A stretch of DNA of 64,000 nucleotides from a bacterium (GTDB lineage: Bacteria; SZUA-79; Acidulodesulfobacterales; Acidulodesulfobacteraceae). A model generated the notes under the pieces. It was not told where the DNA came from. It ran no database searches and saw only the letters and a list, made by a program, of their open reading frames with translations. The stretch spans positions 124,001-188,000 of the forward strand of contig QIJE01000028.1 of assembly GCA_003232385.1 (NCBI GenBank), read 5' to 3'. The position numbers were made by a program, and so were the translations under genes. Positions 8,928 to 18,365 of this stretch are shown piece by piece; within the stretch, counting starts at the first letter, position 1; each line of letters opens with the position of its first letter.

Positions 8928-10910
8928 ATGTCGAGAATAGGCGTATTTGTTTGCTGGTGCGGTTCTAATATTGCCGGAACCGTAGATGTGGAAAAGGTCA
9001 GGGATGAGGCGTCAAAAATCCCCGGCGTCGTTAGTGCCGTAGATTATAAATATATGTGTTCGGATCCCGGACAGAACAGTTTAAGGAACGTTATTAAAGA
9101 AAAAAATCTTACAGGTGTGGTCCTTGCTGCTTGTTCTCCCCATATGCATGAAAATACATTCAGAAAAGCTGCCATCAAGGAGGGTCTAAACCCTTATTTC
9201 GTTGAAATCGCAAACATAAGAGAACAGGTTTCTTGGGTTCACGACGATAAAGAGAGGGCTACCTCAAAAGCGGTAGATCTAATGACAATGATGGTGGAAA
9301 AGGTTAAGAGAGATAGATCTATTGACGACGTCAAGGTTCCCTTGCATAAAAAAACTCTCGTTATAGGAGGCGGAATATCCGGAATACAAGCTGCATTAGA
9401 TATTGCTAACGGCGGGGTTGAGGTCTTACTTGTCGAAAAAGAGCCGTCTATCGGCGGGAGAATGATACAGTTGGATGAGACGTTTCCGACGCTTGATTGC
9501 TCTAGCTGCATAATGACGCCTAAAATGGTCGAGGTAAATCAGCACCCTAATATAAAACTGTATACTTATTCTGAGGTTACCGACGTATCGGGATATATCG
9601 GTAATTTTAAGATTAAAATAAAGAAAAAAGCAAGAAGTGTCGTCGAAAAGGATTGTACGGGATGTGGCAATTGCTGGAATGTATGCCCGATGCATAAGAA
9701 TGTGAAGAGCGAATTTAACGTAAACCTTTCCGAAAGGACGGCTATATATGTTCCTTTTCCCCAGGCAGTTCCGCTGATTCCTGCATTGGATAGGGCGGTT
9801 TGTCTCCATTTTAAAAAAGGTGGAAAATGTGTTAAATGTTATGAAGCATGTGGTCCGAAGTGTATAGATTTCAATTTGCAGGATGAAATAGTAGAAGAAA
9901 CGGTCGGCGCAATTGTTGCCGCAACCGGTTATGATCTCATAGAAAATTCTTTATACGGCGAATACGGTTACGGCAAATACAAAGATGTTGTATCCGGTTT
10001 ACAGTTTGAGAGGCTTTTATCTGCTTCCGGTCCCACGGAAGGACTTGTTAAACGGCCTTCCGACGGAGCAACCCCTAAGACAATTGTTTTTATCCAATGT
10101 GTAGGTTCTAGAGACCCCGAAAAGGGAGTTCCATATTGCTCTAAGGTCTGCTGTATGTATACGGCAAAACATGCAAAATTATTTGCGCATAAGGTTCATG
10201 GTTCGCAAAGCTATGTTTTTTATATAGATATAAGGGCTACGAGTAAGGGATATGAAGAATTTGTAAGGGGAACTATGGAACAGGACGGTGCTATTTACTT
10301 AAGGGGTAGGGTTTCTAGAATTTATGAAGACGAAGGCAAGCTTATTATTAAGGGTGCGGATACTCTTTCCGGGAATCAGGTGGAGATTGCGGCGGATATG
10401 GTTGTTCTTGCAACGGGCGTAATACCGAAGAAAGGGTCGGATAAAGTGGCTCAGATGCTTGGGATATCTTACGATAAATATGGCTTTTATACGGAATCTC
10501 ATCCTAAACTCCGTCCGACAGAGTCTTCTACCGCAGGGATTTTTCTTGCCGGTATGGCTCAGGGTCCCCGAGATATTCCTGAATCGGTAGTTTCCGGTTC
10601 GGCTGCGGCATCTAAAATACTCGGTTTGTTTTCGAAGGATGAATATGAGGTTGAAGGGACTATTGCCAGCGTTAACGAAGCAACCTGCGTCGCATGTTTT
10701 TATTGCAGGAGGGTTTGTGCGTACAATGCTATTAGCGGAAAAGATATCAAGGATAGAAGCGGAAAATTGATAAAGGTCGTTGCCAATGTTAATCCCGGAC
10801 TTTGCGTGGGGTGCGGTGCATGTGTAAATGCTTGTTTTTCTAAAACTATAGACGTCAAAGGATTTATGGACGATCAAATATATGCCGAGATTAGGTCGCT
10901 GTCCGTTTAA
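8928..10910 (+). CDS. hdrA: Heterodisulfide reductase-like subunit A (FAD, iron-sulfur)
   Basis: Flavin subunit, and probable site of electron bifurcation, of the HdrABC-FlxABCD complex. The 660-residue protein has the full HdrA architecture: an N-terminal domain with CWCGSN (9-14), a thioredoxin-reductase-like FAD fold starting VIGGGISGIQAA near residue 144, an inserted ferredoxin motif DCTGCGNCWNVCPMHK near 242, and two C-terminal [4Fe-4S] motifs, CVACFYCRRVC (near 593) and CVGCGACVNAC (near 627). All cluster cysteines are present. Similar architecture occurs in QmoA and QmoB further along, but those are shorter or carry a fused MvhD-like tail. Start chosen at the ATG preceded by GAGGTAAAG. 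Confidence 0.93.
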   Translation: MSRIGVFVCWCGSNIAGTVDVEKVRDEASKIPGVVSAVDYKYMCSDPGQNSLRNVIKEKNLTGVVLAACSPHMHENTFRKAAIKEGLNPYFVEIANIREQVSWVHDDKERATSKAVDLMTMMVEKVKRDRSIDDVKVPLHKKTLVIGGGISGIQAALDIANGGVEVLLVEKEPSIGGRMIQLDETFPTLDCSSCIMTPKMVEVNQHPNIKLYTYSEVTDVSGYIGNFKIKIKKKARSVVEKDCTGCGNCWNVCPMHKNVKSEFNVNLSERTAIYVPFPQAVPLIPALDRAVCLHFKKGGKCVKCYEACGPKCIDFNLQDEIVEETVGAIVAATGYDLIENSLYGEYGYGKYKDVVSGLQFERLLSASGPTEGLVKRPSDGATPKTIVFIQCVGSRDPEKGVPYCSKVCCMYTAKHAKLFAHKVHGSQSYVFYIDIRATSKGYEEFVRGTMEQDGAIYLRGRVSRIYEDEGKLIIKGADTLSGNQVEIAADMVVLATGVIPKKGSDKVAQMLGISYDKYGFYTESHPKLRPTESSTAGIFLAGMAQGPRDIPESVVSGSAAASKILGLFSKDEYEVEGTIASVNEATCVACFYCRRVCAYNAISGKDIKDRSGKLIKVVANVNPGLCVGCGACVNACFSKTIDVKGFMDDQIYAEIRSLSV

Positions 10911-10989
10911 TTTATAAAATATATAGCAAGCCGTTGTAGTAAGCGGCAAGAAATAAATATGAAAATCAGTGAAAAGGAGTTTGCCGGAA

Positions 10990-11442
10990 ATGGAAGATAA
11001 AAAAGAAGAGCTTGCGAAAACGAGCGGTGATAATGACCCTCGAATTATTGCATTTGTCTGTAATTGGTGTACTTATAGCGGTGCAGACCTTGCCGGGACG
11101 AGCAGAATGAAGTATGCCGATAATGTGAGAGTGATCAAGCTTCCTTGTTCCGGAAGAATAGATCCTATGTTTATTGTGGAGGCATTCAAGAAAGGTGCCA
11201 AGGGCGTATTGATTTCAGGTTGCCACCCCGGAGATTGTCATTATATAAGCGGAAATTATCATTCGAGAAGGAAGTATGCCATCTTTAGAAATTTATTGGG
11301 TTTTCTCGGAGTTGATTTGAACAGGGTAGAATTTTCATGGGTTAGCGCTTCAGAGGGTAACAAATGGGTTCATATAATTAATGAATTTACCGATAAAATT
11401 AAGTCGCTGAAAAATGGTTCAAACGATATATTTAAAAAATAA
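10990..11442 (+). CDS. flxD: MvhD/FlxD-type iron-sulfur electron transfer subunit
   Basis: A [2Fe-2S] subunit that hands electrons from the Flx dehydrogenase to HdrA, as MvhD does for the methanogen hydrogenase. From the chosen start it is 150 residues. Visible motifs are FVCNWCTYSGAD near residue 25, LPCSGRI and GCHPGDCHY, the conserved cysteines of the family. A GTG start 21 bases upstream (10969) is possible in frame, but the strong AAGGAGT sequence at 10974-10980 is correctly spaced for the ATG at 10990, so I use the latter. Similar domains are fused to the C-terminus of QmoB in this window. Confidence 0.9.
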   Translation: MEDKKEELAKTSGDNDPRIIAFVCNWCTYSGADLAGTSRMKYADNVRVIKLPCSGRIDPMFIVEAFKKGAKGVLISGCHPGDCHYISGNYHSRRKYAIFRNLLGFLGVDLNRVEFSWVSASEGNKWVHIINEFTDKIKSLKNGSNDIFKK

Positions 11443-11538
11443 TACAAATTAAACGTCAGTCTCTGCTCGTTTCTTTTTTATGCGGAAGTTGTAAGGGAAG
11501 GGTATGAGTAAGTTTAAAATTAACTTTTAGGATATCAT

Positions 11539-12438
11539 ATGGCAAATATAGATGAAAAGTTGCAAAAAATAGCAAGGGACCTCTTGGAAAGCAAGGAGGT
11601 TAGCTTGATAATCGGCTATACCGGGGGGTCGCACCCACAAAGAATGCGTCCTGTGTTTATCACAAAGCCGGAGGATGTGGGCAGATTATCGTTTAATCGT
11701 CACTCTGTGCAAGATTTGGCGGTGTTTTTAAAGAAACAGGAGGTTAAAAAATTCGGCAGGATAGGTATAGTTGTTAAGGGTTGCGATGAAAAAGCGCTTA
11801 ATGTTCTAATGCAAGAGTATCAAGTCTCAAGAGAAAACATAAAGATAATCGGCGTCGAATGTAACGGTGTGATAAGGCAGGACCTTGCCGACAAGGGTGA
11901 GACCGATCTTTCAGAAAATACCGTTTATGATAAGTGTCTTATGTGCGGTGAGCATACTCCTATATTACATGATTATCTTATCGAATGTGCCGACCCGCAG
12001 ATCAGTATGTCGGGTGATATTAAGCCTTTTGCGAAAATAGAAGAATTGGATTCCATGAGTTCCGAGGAAAAGGATGTCTTCTGGGAGAAAGAGTTTGATA
12101 AGTGCATAAAGTGCTATGCCTGCAGGCAGGCTTGTCCTTTATGTTATTGTTCCAGGTGCATCGTAGAAAAGAATGTACCGCAGTGGATAGACACAAATTT
12201 TGGTAAGATCGGCAATGCTCAGTGGAACTTGATTAGAGCCTACCATCTTGCAGGGCGTTGCATAGGGTGTGGCGAATGCGAGCGTGCTTGCCCGGTGAAT
12301 ATTCCCCTTATGCTGATTAATGGAAAAATGGCAAGGAGTATACATGACCTGTTTGGATATAAATCGGGGCTTGATGTTGATGCCAAGCCGGTATTCGGAG
12401 TTTTTAGCGAAAGCGATTTTAACGATTTTATAAAATAA
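11539..12438 (+). CDS. flxC: FlxC-like iron-sulfur protein of the Flx-Hdr complex
   Basis: A 299-residue iron-sulfur protein related to F420-reducing hydrogenase beta/AsrA-type electron carriers. The N-terminal half (about 1-150) has the pattern of the coenzyme F420 hydrogenase beta N-terminal fold and holds CLMCGEHTP. The C-terminal half has KCIKCYACRQACPLCYC (near 193) and a ferredoxin motif RCIGCGECERACPVN (near 239). It follows flxD by 96 bases and precedes flxB by 39. In Desulfovibrio and other anaerobes this protein is part of FlxABCD, the NADH-dehydrogenase module for HdrABC. The letter assignment (C versus B) follows the known gene order and is less sure than the complex assignment. 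Confidence 0.8.
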   Translation: MANIDEKLQKIARDLLESKEVSLIIGYTGGSHPQRMRPVFITKPEDVGRLSFNRHSVQDLAVFLKKQEVKKFGRIGIVVKGCDEKALNVLMQEYQVSRENIKIIGVECNGVIRQDLADKGETDLSENTVYDKCLMCGEHTPILHDYLIECADPQISMSGDIKPFAKIEELDSMSSEEKDVFWEKEFDKCIKCYACRQACPLCYCSRCIVEKNVPQWIDTNFGKIGNAQWNLIRAYHLAGRCIGCGECERACPVNIPLMLINGKMARSIHDLFGYKSGLDVDAKPVFGVFSESDFNDFIK

Positions 12439-12477
12439 AGAAAATAAATAAGGTTAGATGTAGGAGAATCTATTATA

Positions 12478-13506
12478 ATGGAAGAAAAATACTTTGAAAT
12501 TTCGGCGGAAGATCTTAAAAAATTTGTGGATTCCATGATAAAGGATAATTTTGAGATAATTGCGCCGATGGATAGGGACGGAGATACCTTTTACGGTAAA
12601 ATCGGCAAGTTTGATGATGCGAATTTAGATATTCTTTTGCCGAAGATGTCTTACAAAGAGTACCTTCTTCCTAAAACAGAGACTCTTTTCGAATATTCCT
12701 TTTCCGGTGTAGATATAGACATAAAAGACGGGATAGAGTCGGTTGAGGGAAAAAATCGGAAGAGGGTTATTTTCGGCGGAAGGCCTTGCGATGCTGCTGC
12801 CGGACCGATTATGGAAAAGGTTTTTAATTGGGGCTATAAAGATGATTTTTTTAACGAAAGGTTTAAAAATTTGACAATAGTTTCTATTGCATGTGAAAAG
12901 CCTGACGATTATTGTTTTTGTGCGGAAATGCAGCTTTCTCCCGAGAGCTCTCACGGTTCCGACCTGCTCCTTAAAAAGACCGGAGATAAATATTCTGCCG
13001 TCGTAGTGAACGATAAGGGATTGGAGCTGATAGCGTCTTATTTGAATTTGTTTAAGGAAATAGCCAAGGATGAATTTCCCCCGGATAAAGACTGGAAGAA
13101 GATTTTTGAGATAGAAAAGGCTAAGAGTTTTTTAGATAAAAATTTTAAGCATAATTATTTTCAGGATAGATTTTTATCCTGCATAGGGTGCGGAATATGT
13201 ACATATACATGTCCTACTTGTCATTGTTTTGATATTCAAGATGAAGGAGATATGAAGAAAGGCAAGAGAATTAGAAATTGGGACTCATGCCAGTTTGCCA
13301 TATTTACTCTTCATACATCGGGACATAATCCCAGAAATACCCAAGGAGACAGATATAGACAGAGGCTTATGCACAAGTTTAAAATTTATAGCGAAAAATT
13401 TGATAAGTATCTATGCGTGGGATGCGGAAGGTGTTCGAGAAATTGTCCTCAGGATATCAATATTAAGGAAGTAGTTAAGGATTTGACGGAATTGGCTTCG
13501 GCTTAA
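12478..13506 (+). CDS. flxB: FlxB, AsrA-like 4Fe-4S protein
   Basis: A 342-residue iron-sulfur subunit resembling anaerobic sulfite reductase subunit A. The N-terminal part holds RVIFGGRPCDAAAGPIMEKVF (the start of the AsrA-type domain, near residue 100) and further cysteines ACEKPDDYCFCAE. Two C-terminal [4Fe-4S] motifs are CIGCGICTYTCPTCHC (near 236) and CVGCGRCSRNCP (near 318). It would relay electrons from the flavoprotein FlxA. AsrA proper works with a siroheme AsrC; none is present here, and the next gene is an AsrB-like flavoprotein within an hdr operon, so the Flx assignment is preferred. Good ribosome binding site AGGAGA. Confidence 0.88.
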   Translation: MEEKYFEISAEDLKKFVDSMIKDNFEIIAPMDRDGDTFYGKIGKFDDANLDILLPKMSYKEYLLPKTETLFEYSFSGVDIDIKDGIESVEGKNRKRVIFGGRPCDAAAGPIMEKVFNWGYKDDFFNERFKNLTIVSIACEKPDDYCFCAEMQLSPESSHGSDLLLKKTGDKYSAVVVNDKGLELIASYLNLFKEIAKDEFPPDKDWKKIFEIEKAKSFLDKNFKHNYFQDRFLSCIGCGICTYTCPTCHCFDIQDEGDMKKGKRIRNWDSCQFAIFTLHTSGHNPRNTQGDRYRQRLMHKFKIYSEKFDKYLCVGCGRCSRNCPQDINIKEVVKDLTELASA

Positions 13507-13575
13507 TATCATCGATAAGTATAATTATAAGTAAAGCTTTTTATTTTTTTAACCTGTAGCAGGAGTAAATAGTTA

Positions 13576-14400
13576 ATGAAAAATATTTATTTACCGAAGT
13601 TGGCGGAGATAAAAGAAATAATTCAGGAAACTGTAGATACTAAAACGGTGAGGCTTACCATAGATAACGGCAGCATCTTTTTTTTACCGGGTCAGTTTGG
13701 AGAATTTTCTTTTATCGGAGAAGGCGAGTCGACTTTCGGATTTTCGTCATCACCACTTAGGAAAGAGTATTTCGAATTTAGTTTTCGGTCTTCCGGAAGG
13801 GCGACTACCGGCATAAACGGTCTAAATCCCGGAGATAAGCTGGCCTTTAGGGGTCCTTACGGAAATCATTTCGATACCTCTAAGATGAAGGGGAAAGATC
13901 TTGTCTTTATCGGAGGCGGTATCGGTATGGCGCCGGTAAAATCTATTTTGGAATATTGTCTTGACGAACGCGCTGATTACGGCAAGATAACTGTTTTATA
14001 CGGCGCAAGGTCCGTAGGCGATCTGCTGTATAAAACTATTTTTGAAGATTGGAGAAAATATAAAAATACGGATGTGGTTATTACTGTAGATCCCGGCGGA
14101 GAAACCCCGGATTGGACAGAAAAAGTCGGTTTTGTTCCAACTATTTTAGAACAGTTGCCTCTGAAAGGGGAAAATACCATTGCCGTCGTATGCGGGCCTC
14201 CTATCATGATAAAATTTGCCTTAAAGTCTTTAGAGGAAAAAATGGGTTTTGATAAAGGCGATATTATTACTACGCTTGAGAATAGAATGAAATGCGGCTT
14301 GGGGAAGTGCGGGAGATGTAATGTTGGGAGTGTTTATGTCTGCAAAGACGGCCCTGTTTTTACGGCGAAGGAGATCGAAAGTCTTCCTGACGACTTTTAA
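13576..14400 (+). CDS. flxA: FlxA, FAD/NAD(H)-binding oxidoreductase
   Basis: Ferredoxin-NADP reductase-type flavoprotein that most likely exchanges electrons with NAD(H) for the HdrABC-Flx complex. The 274-residue protein has an N-terminal FAD beta-barrel (about 1-95, with FGFSSSPLRK in the flavin-binding position), an NAD-binding domain starting VFIGGGIGMAPVKS (near 112), and a C-terminal [2Fe-2S] motif CGLGKCGRCNVGSVYVCKDG (near 240) as in dihydroorotate dehydrogenase electron transfer and AsrB proteins. Last gene of the hdrCBA-flxDCBA run; thrS starts 14 bases after it, so read-through is plausible. Confidence 0.9.
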   Translation: MKNIYLPKLAEIKEIIQETVDTKTVRLTIDNGSIFFLPGQFGEFSFIGEGESTFGFSSSPLRKEYFEFSFRSSGRATTGINGLNPGDKLAFRGPYGNHFDTSKMKGKDLVFIGGGIGMAPVKSILEYCLDERADYGKITVLYGARSVGDLLYKTIFEDWRKYKNTDVVITVDPGGETPDWTEKVGFVPTILEQLPLKGENTIAVVCGPPIMIKFALKSLEEKMGFDKGDIITTLENRMKCGLGKCGRCNVGSVYVCKDGPVFTAKEIESLPDDF

Positions 14401-14414
14401 CGCCAATATACGAT

Positions 14415-16310
14415 ATGCAGTTATTAATCATTCATGCTGACGAGTTCGGTTATTCTTTAACCGGAAAAACTCCGGTTGCCGAAGAAATAGATTCTAATCT
14501 TAAGGATGAGGTCTGTTTTGAAGAGCCTCTGGTGGTTTTTTGTACCGTGGAAAGGGGTGACGAGAATGATGTTGCTGACATTGTTGAACGGGCTGTTAAT
14601 GCTATCAAGGAAATTGCGAACAAATTAAAACCTCGGATATTAGTCTTATATCCCTATGCTCATCTTTCCAGTAATTTAGCCGAGCCGTCTTCGGCAATTG
14701 TCGTTCTCAATGCTCTAAAAACCGGCATCGAGTTTTTTTATCCGGTATACAGGGCGCCCTTCGGATGGTATAAAAGTTTTAAAATAGCCTGCAAGGGACA
14801 TCCGCTGAGCGAGTCGTCTATGCATATTGTTGCCGCCCCACTTCTTAAAAAAACAAGAGAAGACGTGGTAAAAGACGTAGAAAGTAGGTTTCTTATTTTG
14901 AATTCCGACGGTGGCGAGACGGCAATAGATTTAAAGAACAAAGACATATTAAACGATGATGTGCTTAAGGATTTTCCTTCTTTGAGAAAAGTTATTGCTT
15001 ATGAGGAATTTAAGGTAAGAGAATGTGAAACTCCTCCATCTGTTTCGGCAATGAGGCGGCTTGAAATAGCCGATTACGAGGAAAATTCCGATTCCGGGCA
15101 TTTAAGATTTTATCCTAAAGGGACGCTATTATATAAACTATTATCCGGCTGGGCAGAGGATATTGCCCTAAATAGTCTTAAATGTATGGAGATAGAGACC
15201 CCATTAATATATGACTGGAATAAGTCGGAGATTAAGGGGCAGGGTGAGTCTTTTCACGAGAGGCACTATTCCGTTTTCGTGCCGGACGAGAAGTCCAAGA
15301 CCGGCGGATTTGCGGTTTCTAAGGAATTTGTCTTAAGATTTGCCGGAGATTTTGGACTTTTTTCCATGCTTAAGGATGCTAAAATCAGCTATAAGCAATT
15401 ACCGCTCAGGTTTTATGAGTTTTCTAAAAGTTTCAGATACGAAAAACGTGGTGAGTTATCAGGCTTAAAAAGACTGAGAAGTTTTACTATGCCGGATATT
15501 CATAGTTTCTGCCTTGACATAGAAGAGGGTTTTAACGAATATCAGGTGCTTTATAAAAAATACGCCGATTTAGCAGAGGCTGCCGATATAGAATATGCCA
15601 TCGTATTCCGTATAGTGGAGGAATATTATGATAAATACAAAGATAAAATAGTGGAGCTCTTAAAATACTCTAAAAAGCCCGCGCTTATCGAGATATTATC
15701 TAAGATGAAGCACTACTGGGCACTTAAACATGAATTTCAGGGTATAGATTCCGTAAACGGCTCATGTCAGCTTTCTACCGTGCAACTTGACGTGGAAGAC
15801 GCTAAAAGATACGGAATAAATTTTATAAGCGATACCGGGGAGAAAGCAGGTTGTATAATATGTCATTCATCGATTGGGGCAATAGAAAGGTGGATGTATC
15901 TTTTAATTGAAGAAGCACTTAAAAAAGATATCCCGGTTTTTCCGCTATGGTTGAGTCCTACCCAGGTTAGAATTATTCCTGTGTCCGATAAGTTTGTCGA
16001 TTTTGCGGTGGAACTTAAGGAAAACATTTATAAATCCGGCGTGAGGGTAGACCTTGACGACAGAGATTTTAGTCTGGGCAAAAAGATTATGTTTGCCGAA
16101 GAAGAATGGTTGCCGTATATTGTGGTGGTCGGACGTAAAGAGGTTGAATCCGGCATTCTTTCCGTTAGAAATAGGTATAAAGGGAGAAAAAATTTTAATC
16201 TTACATCTGAGGAGCTTGTAAAAGAAATTAAAAACGTAACAAAAGATATGCCGTATAGGAATTTGATTTTACCCGATATGCTTTCAAAAAGGCCGGTGTT
16301 TTTCGGTTAA
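14415..16310 (+). CDS. thrS: Threonyl-tRNA synthetase, archaeal type
   Basis: Charges tRNA-Thr with threonine. Length (631) is close to bacterial ThrRS, but the N-terminus is not the bacterial TGS plus HxxxH editing domain. Instead residues 1 to about 140 match the archaeal editing domain related to D-aminoacyl-tRNA deacylase: LLIHADEFGY at 4-13, YPYAHLSS near 78, and RAPFGWYKSFKIACKGHP near 115. The class II catalytic core follows, with motif 2 in the KSFRYEKRGELSGLKRLRSF region, and then an anticodon-binding domain starting around LSPTQVRIIPVSDK. It follows flxA by 14 bases without a clear Shine-Dalgarno sequence. Archaeal-type ThrRS is rare in bacteria, so gene transfer is likely. Confidence 0.93.
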   Translation: MQLLIIHADEFGYSLTGKTPVAEEIDSNLKDEVCFEEPLVVFCTVERGDENDVADIVERAVNAIKEIANKLKPRILVLYPYAHLSSNLAEPSSAIVVLNALKTGIEFFYPVYRAPFGWYKSFKIACKGHPLSESSMHIVAAPLLKKTREDVVKDVESRFLILNSDGGETAIDLKNKDILNDDVLKDFPSLRKVIAYEEFKVRECETPPSVSAMRRLEIADYEENSDSGHLRFYPKGTLLYKLLSGWAEDIALNSLKCMEIETPLIYDWNKSEIKGQGESFHERHYSVFVPDEKSKTGGFAVSKEFVLRFAGDFGLFSMLKDAKISYKQLPLRFYEFSKSFRYEKRGELSGLKRLRSFTMPDIHSFCLDIEEGFNEYQVLYKKYADLAEAADIEYAIVFRIVEEYYDKYKDKIVELLKYSKKPALIEILSKMKHYWALKHEFQGIDSVNGSCQLSTVQLDVEDAKRYGINFISDTGEKAGCIICHSSIGAIERWMYLLIEEALKKDIPVFPLWLSPTQVRIIPVSDKFVDFAVELKENIYKSGVRVDLDDRDFSLGKKIMFAEEEWLPYIVVVGRKEVESGILSVRNRYKGRKNFNLTSEELVKEIKNVTKDMPYRNLILPDMLSKRPVFFG

Positions 16311-16380
16311 TCTCAATATTAATGTTTTTACGAAAATAAAATATAAATTAGACTAATAAAATTAATTATGGGGTATTTTA

Positions 16381-17634
16381 ATGGACAACGATAATACGCT
16401 CAAGGATATAATAATTGAGGATGTTTCTCCCGTCAGTAAAAAAATTGATTTAAAACTTGACGAAAAAAAAACTAAATATGTTTTTAATAAAAAACTCGTC
16501 GATGCTTCCAAAAAATCTAACATTAAGGGTTTTAGACCCGGCAAAGCTCCGTTATCTGTTATTGAAAAACATTACGGTTCAGAGCTTTATGGGGATGCCG
16601 TCGTAGAAGTATTAAATGCAGAATTTAAAGAAATAATTTCCGGACGTAACTTACAGGTTGTAGGAGAGCCTAAGCTCGAAAACAAGCAAGACGGTGAATA
16701 TTCTATTATCTTCGAAGTTATGCCGACGGTTAAGGATTTAAATTTAGATATAAAGGTCAAAAAAATAGATAAAAGAGATATTACGAGTGATGTTATCAAT
16801 GAAGAGATAAATTTTCTTCTTGAAAGGCTTGCGGAACCGGAGGAACTTAAGGATCCGGAAACCATTAACGAAAACGACAGATATTTCGTCAAAATAGATT
16901 ATATTACCATTGATGGAGAAACGGGTAAAGAGGTCGATAGCGCAAAGGATTATTCCATAAGCATTAATTCAAGCATTATCGACAAATCCTTTGAAGCCTC
17001 TTTTGTAGGAAAGAAAAAGGGAGACGGTTTCGAATTTAACGATAAAGAAAGAAACGTTACAGTCAAGGGGTTCATTAAAGAAATAGATAAAAAGATATTG
17101 CCAGAATTAAATACCGAAACAATTAAAAATTTCGGAGATTTTAAAGATGTTGAAGAATTCAAAAAATATGTGGAAAGGAACCTTAATAAATATGAGGAAA
17201 AAAGATACACGGATGCCTTAAGGTCCGAGATATCCGAAGAGCTTGTCAATCTCAACCAGATGGAACTTCCCGAGAGTGTCGTTGAAGAAAGCGCCAAAAC
17301 AAGGTTGGAAGATCTTAAAAGACAGGATAAGTATAAAAATTTAAGCGATAAACAGAGCGAAGACATGATTGACATGTTGAAAATTATGGCCAAAAGGGAT
17401 ATTCTGCTCTATCTTTTGCTTTCCGAAACAGGGAAGACGGAGAATATAGCCTTATCCGAAACGGATTTTGAGGAATTTTATAAAAGGACGGCCTTGGAAT
17501 CCAATATGAAAGAAGAAGAGGTTAAGGGTTTTTATGCGGCGCAAGAGGCGCAAGAAAATTTAAGACAGGCATTATCGGATGATAAGATATTTGATTTTCT
17601 GATACAAAATAAGATATCATATATTGAAGAGTAA
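16381..17634 (+). CDS. tig: Trigger factor
   Basis: Ribosome-bound chaperone and peptidyl-prolyl isomerase that meets nascent chains, 417 residues. The ribosome-docking signature GFRPGKAP lies near residue 45 in the N-terminal domain (1 to about 120). A divergent FKBP-type PPIase domain follows (about 150-235, ENDRYFVKIDYITIDGE), and the rest is the helical C-terminal substrate-cradling domain. It is 30 bases upstream of clpP and in the usual tig-clpP-clpX order, so it is probably co-transcribed with them. The Shine-Dalgarno sequence is weak. Confidence 0.95.
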   Translation: MDNDNTLKDIIIEDVSPVSKKIDLKLDEKKTKYVFNKKLVDASKKSNIKGFRPGKAPLSVIEKHYGSELYGDAVVEVLNAEFKEIISGRNLQVVGEPKLENKQDGEYSIIFEVMPTVKDLNLDIKVKKIDKRDITSDVINEEINFLLERLAEPEELKDPETINENDRYFVKIDYITIDGETGKEVDSAKDYSISINSSIIDKSFEASFVGKKKGDGFEFNDKERNVTVKGFIKEIDKKILPELNTETIKNFGDFKDVEEFKKYVERNLNKYEEKRYTDALRSEISEELVNLNQMELPESVVEESAKTRLEDLKRQDKYKNLSDKQSEDMIDMLKIMAKRDILLYLLLSETGKTENIALSETDFEEFYKRTALESNMKEEEVKGFYAAQEAQENLRQALSDDKIFDFLIQNKISYIEE

Positions 17635-17664
17635 ATAAAATTAATAAATAGGAGAATATTGGAG

Positions 17665-18264
17665 ATGTCGCTTGTTCCGATTGTCATTGAACAAACTCAC
17701 AGGGGAGAGAGGGCTTACGATATATACTCCCGTCTTTTAAAAGATAGAATTATATTCGTAGGGGATGCTATAGACGATACCTTTGCGAATCTTATAATAG
17801 CGCAGCTTTTATTTTTGGAATCAGAAGACCCGGGAAAAGACATTAATATTTACATAAATTCTCCCGGGGGCATTATAACCTCCGGTCTTGCAATTTATGA
17901 TACCATGCAATACATAAAGCCTGACGTTTCTACGCTGTGCATGGGTCAGGCGGCAAGCATGGGGGCCGTTCTTTTGGCTGCCGGGGCAAAAGGTAAGAGA
18001 TTTGCCTTGCCGCATTCTCGGGTTATGATACACCAACCTGCCGGAGGATTTCAGGGGCAGGCAACGGATATAGATATCCAGGCAAGAGAGATTATGAGAA
18101 TGAAAGAAGAAATAAACCAAATATTAGCGTTTCATACCTCACAACCTATAGATAAGATAGTTGAAGATACCGAGAGGGATTTTTATATGAGCGGGGCTCA
18201 GTCTGCCGAGTACGGTATTGTTGATAAAGTGGTAGAAAAAAAAGAAATTAAAGATTTAAAATAA
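17665..18264 (+). CDS. clpP: ATP-dependent Clp protease proteolytic subunit
   Basis: Serine protease that forms the tetradecameric chamber fed by ClpX. The chosen ATG gives 199 residues. The catalytic triad is complete: Ser98 in MGQAASMGA, His123 in [10 protein letters not shown] and Asp172 in [12 protein letters not shown] six bases upstream (17659) is in frame, but AGGAG at 17650-17654 is better spaced for the ATG at 17665. It lies between tig and clpX. Confidence 0.96.
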   Translation: MSLVPIVIEQTHRGERAYDIYSRLLKDRIIFVGDAIDDTFANLIIAQLLFLESEDPGKDINIYINSPGGIITSGLAIYDTMQYIKPDVSTLCMGQAASMGAVLLAAGAKGKRFALPHSRVMIHQPAGGFQGQATDIDIQAREIMRMKEEINQILAFHTSQPIDKIVEDTERDFYMSGAQSAEYGIVDKVVEKKEIKDLK

Positions 18265-18365
18265 TCGTTTTTGAAAAAGATATAGTATATAATATGTAAT
18301 GTGTGTTAATACTGTTGCAGTAGGCGTAAAAGCAATTGATTAATAAATGAATAGAGGTATTAAAT

